Shown: piece by piece, positions 9,165-17,319 of the stretch | How positions within the stretch are numbered: the first letter of the stretch is position 1 | How the letters are laid out: each line of letters starts with the position of its first letter | From: Parasutterella secunda | GTDB taxonomy: Bacteria > Pseudomonadota > Gammaproteobacteria > Burkholderiales > Burkholderiaceae_F | Reading direction: 5' to 3' | Assembly (NCBI RefSeq): GCF_016901835.1 | Contig: NZ_JACJKX010000003.1 | Location: 1 to 64,000, forward strand | Length of the DNA: 64,000 nt | Notes under the pieces: generated by a model | The model's database searches: none | Told to the model about the DNA's origin: nothing | Seen by the model: the letters and a program-made list of their open reading frames with translations, nothing else | Translations under genes and position numbers: made by a program

Positions 9165-10448
9165 ATGGTGATGTTTGCGATTTTTGCCGGCGTGCTCGTG
9201 CTGCTTCTATTGGGAGTCACCACGGCGGTAACGATGGGCTTTGCCTCAATTGCCACCTTTTTGATGGCAGGGGGCGACGCTTCGCGGCTCTTTCTTGTGC
9301 CCCAGCGAATGTTCTCTCAGGTCTCGGGCATCACCTTAATGTCGATTCCGTTTTTCCTGCTGATGGGTAACCTCATGAGCGTGGGCGGCATCTCCAAAAG
9401 CCTTTTCGGTTTCGGTCGTGTCTGCCTGGGGCATAAAGCGGGCGGTCTGTCCAATGCCGCCATTGTGGCCTGTATTGTGATGGCGGCGATGTCGGGGTCG
9501 GCCGCAGCATGCGCAGCCGGCATCGGCATGATTGCGATTGCCGAGATGACAAAATCAGGCTATGACCGGGCTTTCAGTTGCGCTACGATTGCCGCGGGCG
9601 GCGCCTTAGGTCCCATTATTCCGCCTTCGATTACCCTAATTTTGTTTGCCGGTCTCACTCAAACAAGCGTCAATGCTCTGTTCGCTGCAGGGACTGTCCC
9701 GGGGCTACTTTTAGGTTTGGCTTTTATGCTCTGGTCTTCCTACGTCTGTAAAAAAGAAGGCTACACGGTTACGCCTAAAGCTACGTGGGCCGAGCGCTGG
9801 GTAGGGTTTAAAGACGCTTTTTGGTCGCTTCTGACACCGGTGATTGTGATAGGCGGCATGTTCGCCGGCCTTTTTACCGCAACCGAAGCGGCTGCGGTGG
9901 CTTCCTTTTACGTGTTTATTCTCGGTCTTTTTGTCTTTAAGACGTTAAAACTCAAAGATATTCCCTCCATTCTCTGGAATACGGTCGAGCAGACAGCGAA
10001 GGTGATGTTTGTGATCGCTACAGCGGGCTTTTTCCAATATGTGTTGCTCTATACGCGTATCCCGCAGCAGACGATTGCTTTTGTCTCGACTACCTTCTCG
10101 TCCATGGCGGTTGTGCTTTTAATCATTATTGCGATACTCGTGATCATGGGCTGCTTTATGGAGGGGACGGCGATCCTTCTTATTACGGTTCCGATTTTTG
10201 TGCCGATTGCAAAGAGCTTCGGCTATGACTTAATCCAATTGGGCATTGTCATGTGTATCGCGTTGGCCGTGGGGGTGCTTACGCCCCCTGTGGGACTGAA
10301 TCTTTATGTGATGGCTTCGATTACAGGCGAAAAAGTGATGGAAATTGCCAAGCACGCCTTGGGCTACGTAGTGATCATGATTTTGGTGGCGATTGCGGTG
10401 GCCTTTATTCCGGGGCTTTCCTTGGGACTGGCAGGCATTGTGGGGTAG
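9165..10448 (+). CDS. TRAP transporter large permease, DctM family
   Basis: Main translocating subunit, 427 residues with about 12 membrane segments. Typical motifs are seen: PFFLLMGNLMSVGG, the AAMSGSAAACAAGIG region, ALGPIIPPSI and VLTPPVGLNLY near the C-terminus. It begins 14 bases after the receptor stop. Unusually, it precedes the small permease, whereas most operons run P-Q-M. Confidence 0.96.
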   Translation: MVMFAIFAGVLVLLLLGVTTAVTMGFASIATFLMAGGDASRLFLVPQRMFSQVSGITLMSIPFFLLMGNLMSVGGISKSLFGFGRVCLGHKAGGLSNAAIVACIVMAAMSGSAAACAAGIGMIAIAEMTKSGYDRAFSCATIAAGGALGPIIPPSITLILFAGLTQTSVNALFAAGTVPGLLLGLAFMLWSSYVCKKEGYTVTPKATWAERWVGFKDAFWSLLTPVIVIGGMFAGLFTATEAAAVASFYVFILGLFVFKTLKLKDIPSILWNTVEQTAKVMFVIATAGFFQYVLLYTRIPQQTIAFVSTTFSSMAVVLLIIIAILVIMGCFMEGTAILLITVPIFVPIAKSFGYDLIQLGIVMCIALAVGVLTPPVGLNLYVMASITGEKVMEIAKHALGYVVIMILVAIAVAFIPGLSLGLAGIVG

Positions 10449-10457
10449 AGGAGCGTC

Positions 10458-10955
10458 ATGTTGAAAGTATTAAAAACGATCGATCATTGGGTAAGCCGCC
10501 TCACGCGCTTGATTTGTGTGTTGGCATTGGGTGCCATTGTCATCATGTTCCTAGCCAACGTTTTTGTGCGTTTTGTGCCCATTTATAACTTCACTCAAAC
10601 GGACGACTGGATTCAGATTTGCCTCATATGGATGATCTTTCTGGGGGCGCAGGAATTGGTGCGGACACGCAACCATTTCGTGGTGGAAGTGATGACCGAG
10701 CGGCTCGAAGGTAACGCGGGGAGAATTTGCCGCATTTTAGTCTGCGCCATAGAGCTTGCCACCTATGCACTCATTTGCTACTACGGTTGGGTCTGGGTGA
10801 TGAGAGCGCAGGCCTACATGCAATCGATTCCGTGGATGCAGGTAAAGGTGGCCTACGCAGCCGTCCCTGTGAGCGCCTTTTTCATGACCTGTTATGCGCT
10901 CCGAGACTTCTTTCTTGCGCTTCGTGGGCACTACGACGATTTTGAATTAGACTGA
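10458..10955 (+). CDS. TRAP transporter small permease, DctQ family
   Basis: A 165-residue membrane protein with four hydrophobic segments. The family signature region is visible as FTQTDDWIQICLIWMIFLGAQ followed by RTRNHF. It pairs with the large permease to form the membrane complex. The start follows GAGGAG only 9 bases after the preceding stop, so the three genes form one operon. No clear terminator is seen after it. Confidence 0.94.
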   Translation: MLKVLKTIDHWVSRLTRLICVLALGAIVIMFLANVFVRFVPIYNFTQTDDWIQICLIWMIFLGAQELVRTRNHFVVEVMTERLEGNAGRICRILVCAIELATYALICYYGWVWVMRAQAYMQSIPWMQVKVAYAAVPVSAFFMTCYALRDFFLALRGHYDDFELD

Positions 10956-11073
10956 AAATTTTCGTAATTAAAAAGAGGCTAACTTATTGTATTTTTGGGC
11001 AAAAGCTGCGTATTTTTTGACAAAGACCGCCGTATACAATAAAAACATTATTGCAATAAAAAGGTAGTGCATT

Positions 11074-11961
11074 ATGTTGGAGACTTGTATTTTGCCGCCC
11101 GCTCGCGAACATTATCTGTCTTTGCCCGTTGTTGACGGTTTTACTTCCTATTTAGCCCGATGGCTGGCCGGACGCGTGTTTGACCCGCCTTATCTCACGC
11201 AGCTTCATCGTCCCAAGATTGAGTATTGCTTTACAAGTATTCAGGATGCTTGGGAGCAGTACATTCAGGAATCGCCGAATGTTAAGTTTGAGCAGGCGAT
11301 CCTCGAGTGCGAAGACCCCCTGAGAAAAGCGCTTTATAAGTTTGACGACAAGGGGTTTATAGAGGTCGTCAAAAAGATGTTTGCCACCCGCGAAAACCTC
11401 GCTAAAAGTAATTTACCGACGTTAGAAAAAACTCAGTATCTGTGCGAAAGTATTCTTTGTGCGGTCAGAGAGTTGTCCTCAGACTCGCCCGAGGTGGACA
11501 CGTTCGGTAGTGTCGGAGGCCCCCGTTGCACGGCATTTTTCTCTCGCATTTATGCCACGCTCATCCCGAACTTTCTGACTTATGACAGCCGCATTGCCGC
11601 CGCACTTTGCTATTTCATTCGTGAATATTGCCTAAGCAGGGGGATTGCATTACCTGAAGAACTTCGCTTAGGTTGCGTTCTGGGGTGGGGCAAGAATAAA
11701 AAAGAGATGGGTAGAAACCCCTCATGGGGTGACAATACTTTTCTTGTATTTGATCTGATTAAAAAGCGCCCGCTAAAAGAAAGGACATTTGCGTTAAGTA
11801 ACTATCGGGCGTCATGGCTCGTTGCCGATGCTATTTCAAAGGCTAAAAAGCTCGACTCCCGGGGTAGCGCCTGGATCGGTGACCCTCACGCAATCCATAA
11901 AGTGGAAGGGGCATTTTATATGATAGGGATTGAGGTGCCACCTTATGAAGCAAATGTTTAG
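11074..11961 (+). CDS. Unknown protein, weakly similar to OGG/HhH DNA glycosylase-like folds
   Basis: A 295-residue protein, soluble and largely helical, without signal peptide. I do not recognise it firmly. The segment SRIYATLIPNFLTYDSRIAA, followed by an LGWGKNKKEMGRNPSWGDN region, recalls uncharacterised OGG-fold DNA glycosylase-like proteins in which a YDSR motif sits in the helical core. No catalytic lysine can be assigned. It stands alone between the TRAP operon and the convergent gamma-glutamyltransferase gene. A TTGACA at 11017-11022 upstream may be a -35 box, but the -10 spacing is poor. Function is open. Confidence 0.7.
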   Translation: MLETCILPPAREHYLSLPVVDGFTSYLARWLAGRVFDPPYLTQLHRPKIEYCFTSIQDAWEQYIQESPNVKFEQAILECEDPLRKALYKFDDKGFIEVVKKMFATRENLAKSNLPTLEKTQYLCESILCAVRELSSDSPEVDTFGSVGGPRCTAFFSRIYATLIPNFLTYDSRIAAALCYFIREYCLSRGIALPEELRLGCVLGWGKNKKEMGRNPSWGDNTFLVFDLIKKRPLKERTFALSNYRASWLVADAISKAKKLDSRGSAWIGDPHAIHKVEGAFYMIGIEVPPYEANV

Positions 11962-12027
11962 AACTTTCGTTATCTGACTTTTTCGGTCTTTGACTCGGCG
12001 TGTCTGTGTGACAACCAGTTTAAAAAA

Positions 12028-12059
12028 TTGAGGTGTCACCTTGGACGGTAACACCTCAA
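12028..12059 (-). terminator. Intrinsic terminator of the gamma-glutamyltransferase operon
   Basis: Thirteen-base arms TTGAGGTGTYACC with a 6-base loop. On the minus strand the one non-Watson-Crick pair is a G-U wobble and the stem runs into TTTTTTAAA. On the plus strand there is no T-run and that pair becomes C-A, so it serves the minus-strand operon. Confidence 0.85.
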
Positions 12060-12087
12060 ACGGTTTCAAATCAAACTGAATGCGTGA

Positions 12088-13704
12088 TTAGAAACTTGCG
12101 ATTTGACCGTCGGTACGTTTTTCAGTGCCGGCGCACAAAATACCCGTTTCCGGATCACGCAAAATCACTTGACCGCGGCCCATGTGATAGGGGTCGGGTT
12201 GAACCACGATGTCGTGGCCCATGCGTTGCAGCAGACGCACTAAGTGGTTGGGCATGTCGTGCTCGACTTCCACCTTCTTGCCGCCGATCCATTGCCAACG
12301 CGGAGCATCGAGCGCCTGTTGGGGATTTAAGTGGAAATCAATCATGTTCATGATCACCTGCAGGTGAGCCTGCGGTTGCATCCAGCCGCCCATGATGCCC
12401 ATCGCAGAAATCGGCTTGTCACCCTTGGAGATGAAGGCCGGGATGATCGTGTGATACGGGCGCTTGCCGCCTTCGTAAGCATTGGGATGCTTTTCATCGA
12501 AGCGGAAGTTTTGAGCACGGTCATTGAGCGAAATACCGGTGCCCGGAACTACGATACCGGAGCCGAAGCCGCGGAAGTTACTTTGAATCATGCTCACCAT
12601 GTTGCCTTCGGCATCAGCCGTGGCAAAGTAAACCGTGGAGCTGTAGCGCGGATCGCCCACTTCAGGCATGATCGCAGAATCGGGTTTGATGAGTTTTCTG
12701 CGGTCATCGGCGTACTTCTGGCTTAACAATTGCTCGGACGTGACGATCATATGGCTGGGTTCAGCCACGTATTCCATCGTATCGACAAAGGCAAGCTTCA
12801 TGGCTTCGATTTGCTTATGAAGCGTATCGATTGTATCGCGTTCGCCGAACGTGAAGCCCTTCAAAATATTCAGAGCCATCAAAACCGTGATGCCGTGACT
12901 GTTGGGCGGAATTTCCCAAACGTCGTAGCCGCGGTAATCGGTCTTTAAGGGTTCAACCCATTCGGGGTGGTAGGCAGCCAAGTCTTCCTTAGATAAGAAC
13001 CCGTTATGTTCTTTCATGAAAGCATCGATCTTTTCGGCCAATGCACCGCGGTAGAAGGATTCACCCTTCGTGCGGGCAATTTCGCGCAGCGTTTCAGCCA
13101 TGTCGTGGCTCTTAAAGACATCGCCTGGGCGCAACCACGTATCGTTCGGCGCAAAAGTATCAAACCAGCCCTTGAATTCAGGACGATCGCGATATTTGCT
13201 GTAATTCTTGTAAGCTTCTTCCCACAAGCGGCTGATGTTGGGCGAAACAGGATAGCCGTTTTCAGCGTAATCAATGGCAGGAGCCATCACTTCTTCCAAA
13301 GGCAGACGGCCGAAGCGTTCGTGCATGGCCATCCAACCGCCTACAGCACCCGGTACATCGATCGGTTCGACACCGTAGGGAGGAATGCTTTCAAAGCCGC
13401 GTTCTTTGAGTTTAGCAATGGAGGCTGCCATGGGTAAGGGCCCCGAGCCGTTAATGCCGTAGAGCTTGCCTTTGTACCAAATAAGAGCAAAGCAGTCGGC
13501 ACCCAAGCCGTTACCTGTGGGTTCAACCACAGGTTGAGCGCAGGCTACGGCAACAGCAGCGTCAATAGCGTTGCCGCCCTTTAAGAGGACTTTGAGACCG
13601 GCGGCAGCGCCTGAGGGGTTACCCACGCAGGACATGCCGTTTTTGGCGTACACAACATGGCGTTTGGATGCGTATGGATAGTCTTGTGCGTCAAACTTAA
13701 ACAT
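12088..13704 (-). CDS. Gamma-glutamyltransferase family protein (Ntn hydrolase), YwrD-like
   Basis: Hydrolyses or transfers gamma-glutamyl groups, for example from glutathione. The precursor is expected to cleave itself before a nucleophilic threonine, here T357 in YSSTVYFATA of the 538-residue form, aligning with the TTHYSVV site of E. coli GGT. The small subunit carries GSGIVVPGTGISLND. The N-terminus GNAIDAAVAVACAQPVVEP is typical. No signal peptide is evident, so it may act in the cytosol like the YwrD branch. The start at 13704 follows AAGGAAAGG; the in-frame start at 13734 has no such site. It lies 39 bases after a membrane transporter gene that may import its substrate or export its product. 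Confidence 0.93.
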   Translation of the reverse strand: MFKFDAQDYPYASKRHVVYAKNGMSCVGNPSGAAAGLKVLLKGGNAIDAAVAVACAQPVVEPTGNGLGADCFALIWYKGKLYGINGSGPLPMAASIAKLKERGFESIPPYGVEPIDVPGAVGGWMAMHERFGRLPLEEVMAPAIDYAENGYPVSPNISRLWEEAYKNYSKYRDRPEFKGWFDTFAPNDTWLRPGDVFKSHDMAETLREIARTKGESFYRGALAEKIDAFMKEHNGFLSKEDLAAYHPEWVEPLKTDYRGYDVWEIPPNSHGITVLMALNILKGFTFGERDTIDTLHKQIEAMKLAFVDTMEYVAEPSHMIVTSEQLLSQKYADDRRKLIKPDSAIMPEVGDPRYSSTVYFATADAEGNMVSMIQSNFRGFGSGIVVPGTGISLNDRAQNFRFDEKHPNAYEGGKRPYHTIIPAFISKGDKPISAMGIMGGWMQPQAHLQVIMNMIDFHLNPQQALDAPRWQWIGGKKVEVEHDMPNHLVRLLQRMGHDIVVQPDPYHMGRGQVILRDPETGILCAGTEKRTDGQIASF

Positions 13705-13743
13705 GATGCTTACCTTTCCTTTCGTTAGTGTCAAATCAATTCA

Positions 13744-14922
13744 TTACGGGGTGATGAAGGTTTCAAAGATACCGGCGATGATGACCGAAACGCTCGTCAC
13801 GGTTGTGAAACCGGCGACAAGGTACTTCGACATAATCGCATCGAGTACGACTTGTTTTTCTTCTTCATTTTCAGCCGCAGCCGTGGCGACTTCATTGGCA
13901 ATGAGGTAAGTCGCGGGGAAGCCCAAAAGTTGAGCGGCTGCCACACCCAAAGCAACGTTTTTGTGGCCTTGCACTCTCCACAAGGGCAAAATGGCAAAGC
14001 AGACATAAAGCAGGACAAAAACGACAACGAAGACGATGATCGTGCTGTAGCCCAAAACCAACAATTCATGAAAGTCGATTTTTGCCAAACTCGGAATAAT
14101 GGAGGCGAAAACGGCGACGTTAAAGATACCGCCGGACTTGGCTTGAGCCATAATGTTTTTCGGCACCAAGCCCGTCGTGGCCATCACAGCGCCCAACACC
14201 AAGCACCAAATGGTGTAGCTCAGGCCCGTTAATTGACCGATACCGGAAGCAACCCAGGAGAAAAGGGCCATGATGCCCAAGCAGACGAATTGACCGTAAT
14301 ACTTCTTGTATTTTTCGGCAAAGGTGGGCTTGGGTTCTTCACCGGGTTTGGCAACGGGCTTATTGGGATTAACACCCGTTTGACGGTAAACGGCAAGCAC
14401 TTCACGCGCTTCACGTAAACCGAAATAGGAAGCAAAAGGCGTACCGAAGAACTTTTGCACGGCATACAAAATCGTGCCCAAAGCAGCGGCCATTTCCAGA
14501 CCGTTTTCCATGGCAGCCGAGGTCATGATTTGCGTGGCGACGATACCGCCGTTAATAATCGGGATCGCGACGATCGTTTCGTTGTAGCCGATAAGGGGCA
14601 CCAAGACGATCATGCCGAGCCAAATCACAGCCATCGAAAGGCAGGCAGTGGCCACTGTGCGCCATTCAGCCATGAGTTCACGCATATTGATCGTTGTACC
14701 CATGCCGAAAACCACAAAGCCCACGGCCCACTTGCCGATTTGAGTGAGACCGGCCTGATTAATGACATCATCAGGAATCCAGTCGGCCATGAAAAACACA
14801 AGGAACAATAAAAGGCTCACGAAAACAGAAGAAAGTTTTGCTTTCGTGGCCACACCCAGAAAGTCGCCGATGGCAAAAAACGCCAAGCAGACAAAAATGT
14901 AAAAAAGCATGCCTTCAAACAT
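13744..14922 (-). CDS. Unclassified polytopic membrane transporter upstream of GGT
   Basis: A 392-residue protein with about ten membrane segments split by a hydrophilic loop near 170-210 (PNKPVAKPGEEPKP). The two halves look related: GFVVFGMGTTINM in the first and GGIFNVAVFASIIPSL in the second sit at equivalent positions, as in inverted-repeat secondary carriers. I cannot place it in a named family; Na+/glutamate or other anion carriers of the GltS/CitS kind are a loose comparison only. A strong AAAGGAAGC ribosome site precedes it. The operon with gamma-glutamyltransferase suggests glutamate, glutathione or gamma-glutamyl peptides as substrate (inference). Confidence 0.85.
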   Translation of the reverse strand: MFEGMLFYIFVCLAFFAIGDFLGVATKAKLSSVFVSLLLFLVFFMADWIPDDVINQAGLTQIGKWAVGFVVFGMGTTINMRELMAEWRTVATACLSMAVIWLGMIVLVPLIGYNETIVAIPIINGGIVATQIMTSAAMENGLEMAAALGTILYAVQKFFGTPFASYFGLREAREVLAVYRQTGVNPNKPVAKPGEEPKPTFAEKYKKYYGQFVCLGIMALFSWVASGIGQLTGLSYTIWCLVLGAVMATTGLVPKNIMAQAKSGGIFNVAVFASIIPSLAKIDFHELLVLGYSTIIVFVVVFVLLYVCFAILPLWRVQGHKNVALGVAAAQLLGFPATYLIANEVATAAAENEEEKQVVLDAIMSKYLVAGFTTVTSVSVIIAGIFETFITP

Positions 14923-15141
14923 GAGAGCTTCCTTTCATTTTCAGTTAAAAAAGTGTGAAACTAATTCTTGTATTTTGCCCATCTGAAAGTGCAGAAAACG
15001 TCTTTACCGAAAGCTTTTTTGATACTTGTAAGCATTACGCTCTAAGGGAATTTCCTGATTGTCTGCTCGGTAGCCCTAAGAATCGGGAAAAAGGAAATAT
15101 TTTGGGTACGTTTTGCTCTAAAAATGTCTGCTTTAATTGTC

Positions 15142-15180
15142 AAAAAAATGCCCCAAAATCTGTTTATAAGACTTTGGGGC
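15142..15180 (-). terminator. Intrinsic terminator of the Lys/Ala/Pro-tailed membrane protein gene
   Basis: GCCCCAAA/TTTGGGGC arms around a 15-base loop. On the minus strand the stem is followed by ATTTTTTTG. It lies 26 bases beyond the stop of the minus-strand gene. Confidence 0.75.
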
Positions 15181-15205
15181 ACATTGTTAAATTTCAAACA
15201 AGGAA

Positions 15206-16003
15206 TTACTCTTTCTGTTCTGTTGGTGCGGTGGTTGTCTGCGGTTGCGTCAGAGCCGGAGCAGTTTTAGGTTTGCGCGGGCGTCTGGCAGCGGGCTTGC
15301 GCGTTGTCGTCTTCTTTCCTTCAGCATTTGTATTGCGTTTGCGGGGAGCACGAGGTTTACGAGCCGTGGTTTTGACTTCTTTTTCTTCTCGGACCGCAGG
15401 GGCGACTTCCGCTACAGGCGCCTCTGCTGCAACAGGTTTAACCTCGGTGATTTGAGGTTGAGCTTCAACGGGCGATTCAGTCCGGGCAACGGACGCCGGT
15501 TTCACAGCAGGTTTGCGACGGGGAGCCTTGGGTTTTCTGACCTTGGTACTTTGTGTTGAAGTGGGTTTTTCAGCGACTTGAGCTTCTGCTGCAGGCGCTT
15601 GGGTTTGTTGAGTCCGAGCGCTCTGGCGCTTAGCCGGACGCTTGGTTTGGGCCGATTTTCTCTGCGCTTTTTGTGCTTCGCGTCTGGCGTGTGCTTCCTT
15701 TTGAGCCGGTGTGCGGCTATCGGTTAGCAGCAGAACCTGCTCTTCAACCGTTTCAGTGCTTTTAGCAAAGTAAAAAATCACGGCGGCTGCGACCGCAACC
15801 AATAATATCCAGATTGAATCCGTAGGTAGTAAATAACCTACGATGAAAAAAAGAAGCGCTCCCCACAAGGCCCATTGCCAGGGGATACGCTTTTTGTCTC
15901 GACGGCCTTTTTTATCGGCGAGGGCTTTAAGGCCGAAAATATCGCCGAACATGGCAGACCACTGTGTGCCGCCTGCCGTTTGTTTAGTTTGGGATTTTTT
16001 CAT
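15206..16003 (-). CDS. Membrane protein with histone-H1-like Lys/Ala/Pro-rich tail
   Basis: A 265-residue protein. After a basic N-terminus there are two adjacent membrane helices (about 43-62 and 64-80, around LFFIVGYLLP and LLVAVAAAVIFY). Residues 95-265 are low complexity, rich in Lys, Arg, Ala, Pro, Thr and Gln, with repeats such as RKPKAPRRKP, RKPRAPRKR and RKPAARRPRKPK. The tail resembles eukaryotic H1-like proteins and AlgP-type bacterial tails, and would be cytoplasmic and nucleic-acid or envelope binding. No family is assigned. A 166-residue frame on the other strand (14955-15455) is judged spurious. Confidence 0.75.
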   Translation of the reverse strand: MKKSQTKQTAGGTQWSAMFGDIFGLKALADKKGRRDKKRIPWQWALWGALLFFIVGYLLPTDSIWILLVAVAAAVIFYFAKSTETVEEQVLLLTDSRTPAQKEAHARREAQKAQRKSAQTKRPAKRQSARTQQTQAPAAEAQVAEKPTSTQSTKVRKPKAPRRKPAVKPASVARTESPVEAQPQITEVKPVAAEAPVAEVAPAVREEKEVKTTARKPRAPRKRNTNAEGKKTTTRKPAARRPRKPKTAPALTQPQTTTAPTEQKE

Positions 16004-16129
16004 GAAATGTTCCTTTATTTAGGAAAATCCAACTCTTTGACTATATCACACGCAGGAGCTTGTCTGAAGGAAAAGCTTGGGTTGCGCTACAATTGGCGCC
16101 GATTTTTTGACCTCTCTTTTCTTTAGTTT

Positions 16130-17041
16130 ATGCTTTCATACGCCTTTGTTCTGTTACACGCATCCATCCTTTTAGCGGGATTTACCGGCGTGCTCGGACG
16201 CTTGATTACCTTAAACGAGGGACTTCTTGTGTGGTATCGCGTCATGATGGCAAGCGTTTTCTTTTTTATTTATCTTGCTGTCACCAAAGGTCGTATTCGT
16301 CTGCCCTTTAAAGACATCATTCGTATTGCTTGGGTTGGACTCCTTTTGTGCATTCATTGGCTGCTTTTTTACGGATCGATTAAGTATTCCAATGTTTCAA
16401 TCGGAGTGGTGTGTTTTGCAAGCGTCGGTTTTTTCACCGCACTCATTGATCCCTTCTGCAGCAAACGTCCCTTTTCCTTTCGGGAAGTCGCCTTCAGTCT
16501 GCTCACGATTTTAGGGATTGCTTTAATTTTTCATTTTGATGCCCGCTATCAAACGGGCATCATTTTGGGGATTTTCTCAGCGATTGCCGCTGCACTTTTG
16601 ACTATCGAGAACCGCCGGGTGGGCTCAGACTACCCCTTGATGACCTTTCTTTTTTATGAAATTGCGGCAAGCTTTGTGATCATGAGTGCATTTTTGCCGC
16701 TTTATCTGTCGTTTTTCCCGGTGCCGACAATCGTACCGTCCATGAGTGACTTCATTTATCTTTTGTTGTTGTCCTCATTTTGTACGGTAGGCATGTTCTC
16801 ACTTCAGATTGAGGCCTTAAAACGTCTGTCATCCTTTACAGTCAATTTAAGTTATAACTTGGAGCCGGTCTACAGCATCATTTTGGCGATGATCATTTTC
16901 AATGAAGCCAAGGACTTGAATTTCTCGTTTTATGTGGGGCTGATTCTGATTTGCGCGTCGGTTATTTTGCAAAGTTACGTGCACTGGAACACTTTCAAAA
17001 AGATACAGGCGGTTGCAAAGCGCTCTTCTAGGAAAAATTAA
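16130..17041 (+). CDS. EamA/DMT-superfamily transporter
   Basis: A 303-residue protein with ten predicted membrane segments in two EamA repeats. Typical features are HWLLFYGSIKYSNVSIGVV in the first half, where the fourth helix occurs, and LSYNLEPVYSIILAMIIFNE in the second. DMT members of this type export metabolites or amino acids; the substrate is not readable. It is divergent from the Lys/Ala/Pro-tailed gene, so the 126 bases between them hold both promoters. Confidence 0.92.
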   Translation: MLSYAFVLLHASILLAGFTGVLGRLITLNEGLLVWYRVMMASVFFFIYLAVTKGRIRLPFKDIIRIAWVGLLLCIHWLLFYGSIKYSNVSIGVVCFASVGFFTALIDPFCSKRPFSFREVAFSLLTILGIALIFHFDARYQTGIILGIFSAIAAALLTIENRRVGSDYPLMTFLFYEIAASFVIMSAFLPLYLSFFPVPTIVPSMSDFIYLLLLSSFCTVGMFSLQIEALKRLSSFTVNLSYNLEPVYSIILAMIIFNEAKDLNFSFYVGLILICASVILQSYVHWNTFKKIQAVAKRSSRKN

Positions 17042-17257
17042 TAATTGACTCATCCTAGATTTAGCAAGCACGCTAATAGACTTTCAGCACTCGTCGCAAG
17101 ATGAAATAGTCTTTGTCAAAGTTTGAAATCGGTTTGTCGATAGATAACTTAATTTAATGATTTTTTAAAAATAAACCTTGTTATCATATTGATATATAAG
17201 GAGTTTTGAAAATTTAAAGTTGAAAGTTAAATTTTTAATCACAACTTAAGTTCTCTC

Positions 17258-17294
17258 AAATTAAAACACCTGCCGAGAAACTCCCGACAGGTGT
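17258..17294 (-). terminator. Intrinsic terminator of the M20 peptidase gene
   Basis: Stem ACACCTGYCG/CGRCAGGTGT with a 9-base loop; on the minus strand it is followed by TTTTAATTT. It lies 26 bases beyond the peptidase stop. The preceding 215 bases (17042-17257) are AT-rich and I see no gene there. Confidence 0.8.
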
Positions 17295-17319
17295 CAAAAG
17301 CTAGATGGTGATTACTCGA

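Noticed and set aside
14955-15455. 166-codon plus-strand frame opposite the tail of the Lys/Ala/Pro-rich protein
   Set aside because: It crosses the minus-strand terminator and its second half is the complement of the low-complexity tail.
17042-17257. Small gene behind AAGGAG in the AT-rich spacer after the DMT transporter
   Set aside because: A good ribosome-site-like sequence occurs near 17200, but no open frame of useful length follows it.
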